Assembly: GCF_001423485.1 (NCBI RefSeq)
Contig: NZ_LMOD01000002.1
Coordinates: 26,539-90,538 of the forward strand
Direction: 5' to 3'
Origin: Microbacterium sp. Leaf320
GTDB taxonomy: Bacteria > Actinomycetota > Actinomycetes > Actinomycetales > Microbacteriaceae
Length of the DNA: 64,000 bases
In this document: positions 60,055 through 64,000 of the stretch, in pieces
Numbering within the stretch: the stretch's first letter is position 1
How the letters are laid out: each line of letters begins with the position of its first letter
Position numbers and translations under genes: made by a program
The notes under the pieces: generated by a model
What the model saw: the letters and a program-made list of their open reading frames with translations, nothing else
What the model was told of the DNA's origin: nothing
Databases searched by the model: none

Positions 60055-60597
60055 CTACTCGGTCCAGATCTCAGGCTGCGTGTCGGGCACAGGATCCTGC
60101 AGCGGAACGACCAGCACCGATCGATGCTGACGATGCGCGAGGCGTGCGGCGACCGACCCGGTGAAGAACTCGCGAATCGACTCCCCGATGCCACGCTTGC
60201 GCGTGCCGACCACGATCAGCTGCGCGTCGAGCTTGTTCGCGAGCGCCTTGATGGCGAGCGCAGGGTCACCGACCAGCTGACGGGCCGTCCAGGTGAGGCC
60301 CGTGCCGTCGAGCGCGGCGGATGCTTCGGCCTGCACGGCTTCGAACTCTGCCGTGCCGGCGTCGAAGTTGATGTCGATGGGCGCTGAATGCACGTAGCCG
60401 TCAGGATCTTCGTAGGTGACGAAGCGCGTGACATCGACATGGGCGACCACGAGCGGCACGCGCAGGAGTCGCGCGAACCGGGCTGCCTCTTCGATCACCC
60501 GCGCGGGCTGTCCTGGCTGCATCCCGACGATCACGGCTTTCTGCAGTGTCGCGTTCTGCGCGGCCTCGTCGGAGGGCGTCGAGGTGTTGTCGGTCAT
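60055..60597 (-). CDS. Universal stress protein (UspA family)
   Basis: A 180-residue single Usp domain. The ATP-binding signature G-x2-G-x9-G-S appears as GTRKRGIGESIREFFTGSVAARL, and the beta strand AVIVGMQPGQPARVIEEAARFARLL opens the fold. It probably binds ATP and supports stress or starvation survival. GGGAG lies nine bases before the ATG at 60595-60597. It is divergent from the DUF3073 gene; the shared gap has TATTCT and TACTCT boxes that could be -10 elements. Confidence 0.88.
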   Translation of the reverse strand: MTDNTSTPSDEAAQNATLQKAVIVGMQPGQPARVIEEAARFARLLRVPLVVAHVDVTRFVTYEDPDGYVHSAPIDINFDAGTAEFEAVQAEASAALDGTGLTWTARQLVGDPALAIKALANKLDAQLIVVGTRKRGIGESIREFFTGSVAARLAHRQHRSVLVVPLQDPVPDTQPEIWTE

Positions 60598-60746
60598 GAG
60601 GATCGCTCCCTTCACCAGCTGCCAACGGGCCAGTGCGGTCTGGCCGCGTGCTATTCTGAATGCTACTCTTACCGGCCCTCAGCCGGTGTCGTGAATGACT
60701 CGGGCCTGTCGTTGCCCGCAGCTTAACTCGTGAGGGGGTCTCAGGC

Positions 60747-60935
60747 ATGGGCCGTGGCCGTCAAAAGGCGAAACACACCAAGATCGCCCGCGAACTGAAG
60801 TCGTTCAGTCCGTCGGTGAATTACTCGGCGCTCGAGCGCGAACTCGCGCACCCGAGCGACTCTGAAGACGCATACGTCGACAAGTGGGCCGACGAATATG
60901 CAGACGAAGACGAGGACGAACTCGAAAAGGCCTGA
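60747..60935 (+). CDS. DUF3073 domain protein
   Basis: A 62-residue actinobacterial protein. It has a basic start (MGRGRQKAKHTKIARELKS) and an acidic end (DEYADEDEDELEKA), the standard DUF3073 layout with FSPSVNYSALEREL in the middle. It is highly conserved among Actinobacteria but functionally uncharacterised. GAGGGGG lies upstream of the ATG, and a strong terminator follows. Confidence 0.92.
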   Translation: MGRGRQKAKHTKIARELKSFSPSVNYSALERELAHPSDSEDAYVDKWADEYADEDEDELEKA

Positions 60936-60960
60936 CCGCCCTTTCGTTCGTCTGTCGTCT

Positions 60961-60985
60961 CCCCCGTGCACCGCACGGGGGTTTC
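60961..60985 (+). terminator. Terminator of the DUF3073 gene
   Basis: CCCCCGTGC (60961-60969) pairs with GCACGGGGG (60973-60981), followed by TTTCG. Confidence 0.88.
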
Positions 60986-61069
60986 GTCGTGTCAAGAATC
61001 CCGGAACACCGTGGCACGGTCTGAGTCGTCGACCGCGGTGCGTCGTCTCGCACCTGAGAGAATCGCCCC

Positions 61070-61891
61070 ATGGCACACGTCGTCTCGCTCTACCGGCATC
61101 CGATCAAAGGCTTCACGGCCGAGTCCGTCTCCGAGCTCGCGGTGCAGCCCGACGGCCGGATCGCGGGCGACAGGGTCCTCGCGTTCCGCTTCGCGGACGC
61201 GACGACGCCCGAGGAGCGTGACGGCCTCGACTACTGGCCGAAGGCGAAGGGCCTCTCGCTTCAGGACTTCCCGACGCTCGCCGCGCTGCGCACCCACTTC
61301 GATGACCGCGCCGGACGCGTGCGGATCGAGCATGACGGGTCCGTCCTCGTGGAGGCCGGACTCGACGACGACGGTCGCACGCAGCTGACGGATGCGGTGA
61401 CGGACTTCGTCCTCGCGAGCGCTGAGGGCCGCAGGCTCCGGCGCCCCGGGCGGCTGCCGCTGGTCCTGGTCGGAGACGGTGTGACCTCGAGATTCCAGGA
61501 TCGGCCGCGCGGCTACGTCTCCGTGCACAGCAGCGACAGCGTGAGCGTTCTGGGAGATGCTCTCGGCATGGATGTCGATGACCGTCGCTTCCGATCGAAC
61601 ATCGTCATCGACGATGCCGCTGCGTGGTCGGAGCTCGACTGGACAGGTGAGGTGACCATCGGGGACGTCTCGTTCGACGCGGCCGGCCCCATCGTGCGGT
61701 GCCTGGCGACGCACGCGAATCCCGACACCGGCGTGCGAGACGCCAAAGTGCTGACGACCCTCACCGCCGCGTTCTCGCAGGCCGAGCCCACCCTCGGGCG
61801 GCTGCTCCTCCCCGGCTCCTCGTCAGACGGCGGGCAGACCCCCTGGGCGGGCGGCACGATCCGTCTCGGAGATGCCGTCACGGCGCACTGA
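61070..61891 (+). CDS. MOSC domain protein
   Basis: A 273-residue protein. It has an N-terminal MOSC beta-barrel segment (VSLYRHPIKGFTAESV, GRIAGDRVLAFRFAD) and the C-terminal MOSC core (RFRSNIVID, and GPIVRCLATHANPDTGVRD with the conserved molybdenum/sulfur-binding Cys). It resembles the MOSC proteins that bind molybdenum cofactor and reduce N-hydroxylated compounds. GAGAAT lies six bases before the ATG, suggesting a leaderless start. Confidence 0.88.
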   Translation: MAHVVSLYRHPIKGFTAESVSELAVQPDGRIAGDRVLAFRFADATTPEERDGLDYWPKAKGLSLQDFPTLAALRTHFDDRAGRVRIEHDGSVLVEAGLDDDGRTQLTDAVTDFVLASAEGRRLRRPGRLPLVLVGDGVTSRFQDRPRGYVSVHSSDSVSVLGDALGMDVDDRRFRSNIVIDDAAAWSELDWTGEVTIGDVSFDAAGPIVRCLATHANPDTGVRDAKVLTTLTAAFSQAEPTLGRLLLPGSSSDGGQTPWAGGTIRLGDAVTAH

Positions 61892-61953
61892 GGTCACCTC
61901 ACGCTGAAGTCACCGCGCGCTGCGATGCTCCGTGCGCGACCCGTCCGACGAGC

Positions 61954-63273
61954 TCACCACCGACCGTGCCGGCGCTCCCAGTCCTCTTCGATCGTGCGGC
62001 GGCGACCCGCGATCCACCCTGCGGGGATCACGGCGATCAGCACGCCCACGAGCAGCCAGAGCGGGATCAGCCAGCTGTCGGTCGCGTCGTGGAGCAGTCC
62101 GATGAGCAGCGGGAACACCGCGGCCACCGCGTAGCCGATGCTCTGCACGAACCCGCTGAGCGCGACGGCGCTCTCAGGAGTGCGGGCACGGATGCTGAGC
62201 AGCACCAGCGCGAGCGGGAACAGCGCGGCCGCGAGGCCGAAGAACGCCACCCACAGCGGCATACCCACGGTCGGGAAGAACAGCATGCCCGAGAGGCCGA
62301 CGAGCCCGGAGGCGATCGCGCTGAAGAAGACCGGACGTGTCGCCTGGAAACGCACGATGAGGATCGGCACCAGCAGCGAGCACGGCAGACCCATGAGTCC
62401 GAACAGCGAGAGCAGCAGTCCGGCGTTGGCGGGCGACACGCCACCCACATCGATCATGATCGTGGGCAGCCAGGCGAACGACACGTAGGCGATGGTCGAG
62501 GAGGACGCGAAGACCAGCGCGATCGACCAGGCCATGGGCAGCCGCCAGAGCCGGCCGAAGACCCGGGGGTTCGCCGGGGTCGTGGCGATCGGTCCCGTCG
62601 CCATCGATGCCGCATCGAAAGACTCGTCCGCTGCCTCCGCGGCGTCGGAAGACCCGGGTGTGCGAGATGTGGTCGGCGCTGCGGCGACGGCATCCGTCCG
62701 ATGAGCGAGAAGCATCGCCACCCACGGCACCAGCGCGATCGCGGCGAACACGCCCCACAGACCCAGCGACACCCGCCATCCGGCGGAGTCGGCGATCGGC
62801 ACCGCGACCAGTGGCGGCACGAAGGTCGACACCGCCATGGTGGTCGAGTACACCGTCATCATCAGTCCGAGCCGATCGGGGAAGTACTTCTTCACCAACG
62901 GCGGGAGCAGCACGTTGCCCGAACCGACGCCGGCGAACACCACGGCGGTCGCTGCGAGCAGCGAGGTCGAATCGACGGCGAGGCCTCGCAGCAGCAGCCC
63001 GGCCGCGATGAGACCGATCGCGACGACCGCGACGCGTTCGAGCCCGAATCGACGCTCGAACATGGGGGTGAGCAGGCCGAACACCGCGAAGCACACCGGC
63101 GGGGCGGCGCCGATCAGTCCGACCACGACCGACGACACCGTGAACTCCTCGGCGATGTGATCGATGACCGGAGACAGCGATGCGACGGCGGATCGCAGCG
63201 AGAACGCGACCAGGACGATGCCGATCAGCGCGAGCGCACGTCCGCGCCAGAGCGGCTGCGCACGCGAGGTCAC
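61954..63273 (-). CDS. MFS transporter of the CynX/NimT type
   Basis: A 439-residue protein with twelve helices and a ~45-residue hydrophilic central loop. RSAVASLSPVIDHIAEEF, GSGNVLLPPLVKKYFPDRLGLMMTVYSTTM and ESAVALSGFVQSIGYAVAAVFPLLIGLLHD are characteristic of the CynX/NimT branch (cyanate, nitroimidazole and related solutes). The GTG start at 63271-63273 overlaps the purF stop as GTGA, so it is translationally coupled to purF, although its substrate is unknown. Confidence 0.87.
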   Translation of the reverse strand: MTSRAQPLWRGRALALIGIVLVAFSLRSAVASLSPVIDHIAEEFTVSSVVVGLIGAAPPVCFAVFGLLTPMFERRFGLERVAVVAIGLIAAGLLLRGLAVDSTSLLAATAVVFAGVGSGNVLLPPLVKKYFPDRLGLMMTVYSTTMAVSTFVPPLVAVPIADSAGWRVSLGLWGVFAAIALVPWVAMLLAHRTDAVAAAPTTSRTPGSSDAAEAADESFDAASMATGPIATTPANPRVFGRLWRLPMAWSIALVFASSSTIAYVSFAWLPTIMIDVGGVSPANAGLLLSLFGLMGLPCSLLVPILIVRFQATRPVFFSAIASGLVGLSGMLFFPTVGMPLWVAFFGLAAALFPLALVLLSIRARTPESAVALSGFVQSIGYAVAAVFPLLIGLLHDATDSWLIPLWLLVGVLIAVIPAGWIAGRRRTIEEDWERRHGRW

Positions 63274-64000
63274 GAGGTCTGCGACCCCTCCACCCACGCC
63301 AGGTACTCGTCCGAGACGGTTCCGGTGACGTACCGGCCGTCGAAGCAGCTCATGTCGAGATCGCTGAGCACGGATCCCTCGATGATCGCTGCCTTGAGGT
63401 CGTCGACCTCCTGATAGACCAGATGGTCGCAGCCCAGTTCCTCGGCGATCTCGGGGATCGTCCTGCCATGCGCGATGAGCTCATGGCGCGACGGCATGTT
63501 GATGCCGTAGACGTGCGGGTGTCGCACGGGCGGCGCCGCCGAGGCGAACGTGACCGAGGTGGCGCCGGCATCCCGAGCCATCTGGATGATCTGCTTCGAG
63601 GTCGTGCCGCGCACGATCGAGTCGTCGATCAGAAGCACGTTCTTGCCCTGGAACTCGGTCGACATGGCGTTGAGCTTCTGTCGCACGCTCTTCTTGCGCA
63701 CGGCCTGGCCGGGCATGATGAAGGTGCGGCCGACGTAGCGGTTCTTGTAGAAGCCCTCGCGGTACTCGATGCCGAGCTTCCGGGCGACCTCCATGGCAGC
63801 GGGCCGGGCCGAGTCGGGGATCGGCATGACGACGTCGATCTTGTCCATCGGCACGTGCTTGGCGATGGTGTCGGCGAGGCGGTCGCCCATGCGCAGACGC
63901 GACTCGTAGACCGAGACGCCGTTCATGACCGAGTCGGGACGCGCGAGGTAGACGTACTCGAACGCGCAGGGCGCGAGCGTGGTCTCGGTGGCGCACTGCT
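63270..64000 (-). CDS. purF: Amidophosphoribosyltransferase PurF, C-terminal part
   Basis: The last ~243 codons of purF; the glutaminase half lies beyond the right edge. The PRPP-binding loop is NVLLIDDSIVRGTTSKQII. Other conserved segments are FEYVYLARPDSVMNG, VMPIPDSARPAAMEVARKLGI, REGFYKNRYVGRTFI and the C-terminal YVTGTVSDEYL. The enzyme commits PRPP to purine synthesis. It is followed with overlap by an MFS gene. Confidence 0.95.
   Translation of the reverse strand, partial: QCATETTLAPCAFEYVYLARPDSVMNGVSVYESRLRMGDRLADTIAKHVPMDKIDVVMPIPDSARPAAMEVARKLGIEYREGFYKNRYVGRTFIMPGQAVRKKSVRQKLNAMSTEFQGKNVLLIDDSIVRGTTSKQIIQMARDAGATSVTFASAAPPVRHPHVYGINMPSRHELIAHGRTIPEIAEELGCDHLVYQEVDDLKAAIIEGSVLSDLDMSCFDGRYVTGTVSDEYLAWVEGSQTS

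Overview
The window is a high-GC actinobacterial chromosome segment, most likely from a Microbacteriaceae species close to Microbacterium. Support comes from strong G/C bias at third codon positions, a DUF222/HNH gene at the left edge, long perfect-stem terminators with short loops, a DUF3073 gene, an Rv2578c-type radical SAM gene, and frequent GTG starts. I count 52 protein genes (two cut by the window edges) and no rRNA or tRNA genes.

Layout. 1-7.7 kb: partial DUF222 protein, zinc alcohol dehydrogenase, a membrane protein with a Pro/Gln-rich tail, an acyl-CoA oxidase-like enzyme, and a DUF5819/HTTM pair. 7.7-13 kb: one 1741-residue cell-wall protein with Ig-like repeats, an Ala/Ser/Asp-rich stalk and an LAXTG-type sorting signal. 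13.3-17.7 kb: GH3 glycosidase and MFS transporter, divergent from a regulator made of two fused TetR units, with two matching operators between them. 17.8-24.8 kb: recQ, a small GNAT, a lipoprotein, a pirin and a secreted subtilisin. 24.9-29.8 kb: an ECF-type transporter (S, fused A-A, T) with a siderophore-interacting protein and a second S component, with a DtxR/IdeR-like box in front of the ATPase gene. 30-38 kb: acyl-CoA dehydrogenase, D,D-carboxypeptidase, radical SAM protein, YaeQ, an RNA helicase and an aldose epimerase. 38-42 kb: TetR-RND efflux pair. 42-47.6 kb: a sugar ABC importer operon ending in its LacI regulator and a Gfo/Idh oxidoreductase. 47.7-51.3 kb: two overlapping crcB genes, a FAD/Rieske oxidoreductase, a nitroreductase and a small membrane protein.

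51.5-55.7 kb is the least conventional part. A TipAL-like MerR regulator faces an 80-residue single-span membrane peptide gene. That gene is followed by a perfect 30-bp palindrome, an ABC ATPase whose 5' end looks damaged, a permease, a small membrane protein and an HELGH membrane peptidase. This resembles a peptide processing/export or immunity cassette. 55.8-64 kb holds glycogen phosphorylase, a DUF4097/PadR operon with a clear operator, a universal stress protein, DUF3073, a MOSC protein, and an MFS gene overlapping the end of purF.

Two features recur across the window. One is a palindromic repeat family (GGTCGTTGAGCGAG ... GAGACGAAACG) at four places, one of them inside a coding sequence. 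The other is a start arrangement in which TANNNT lies exactly six bases before ATG/GTG, consistent with leaderless transcripts.
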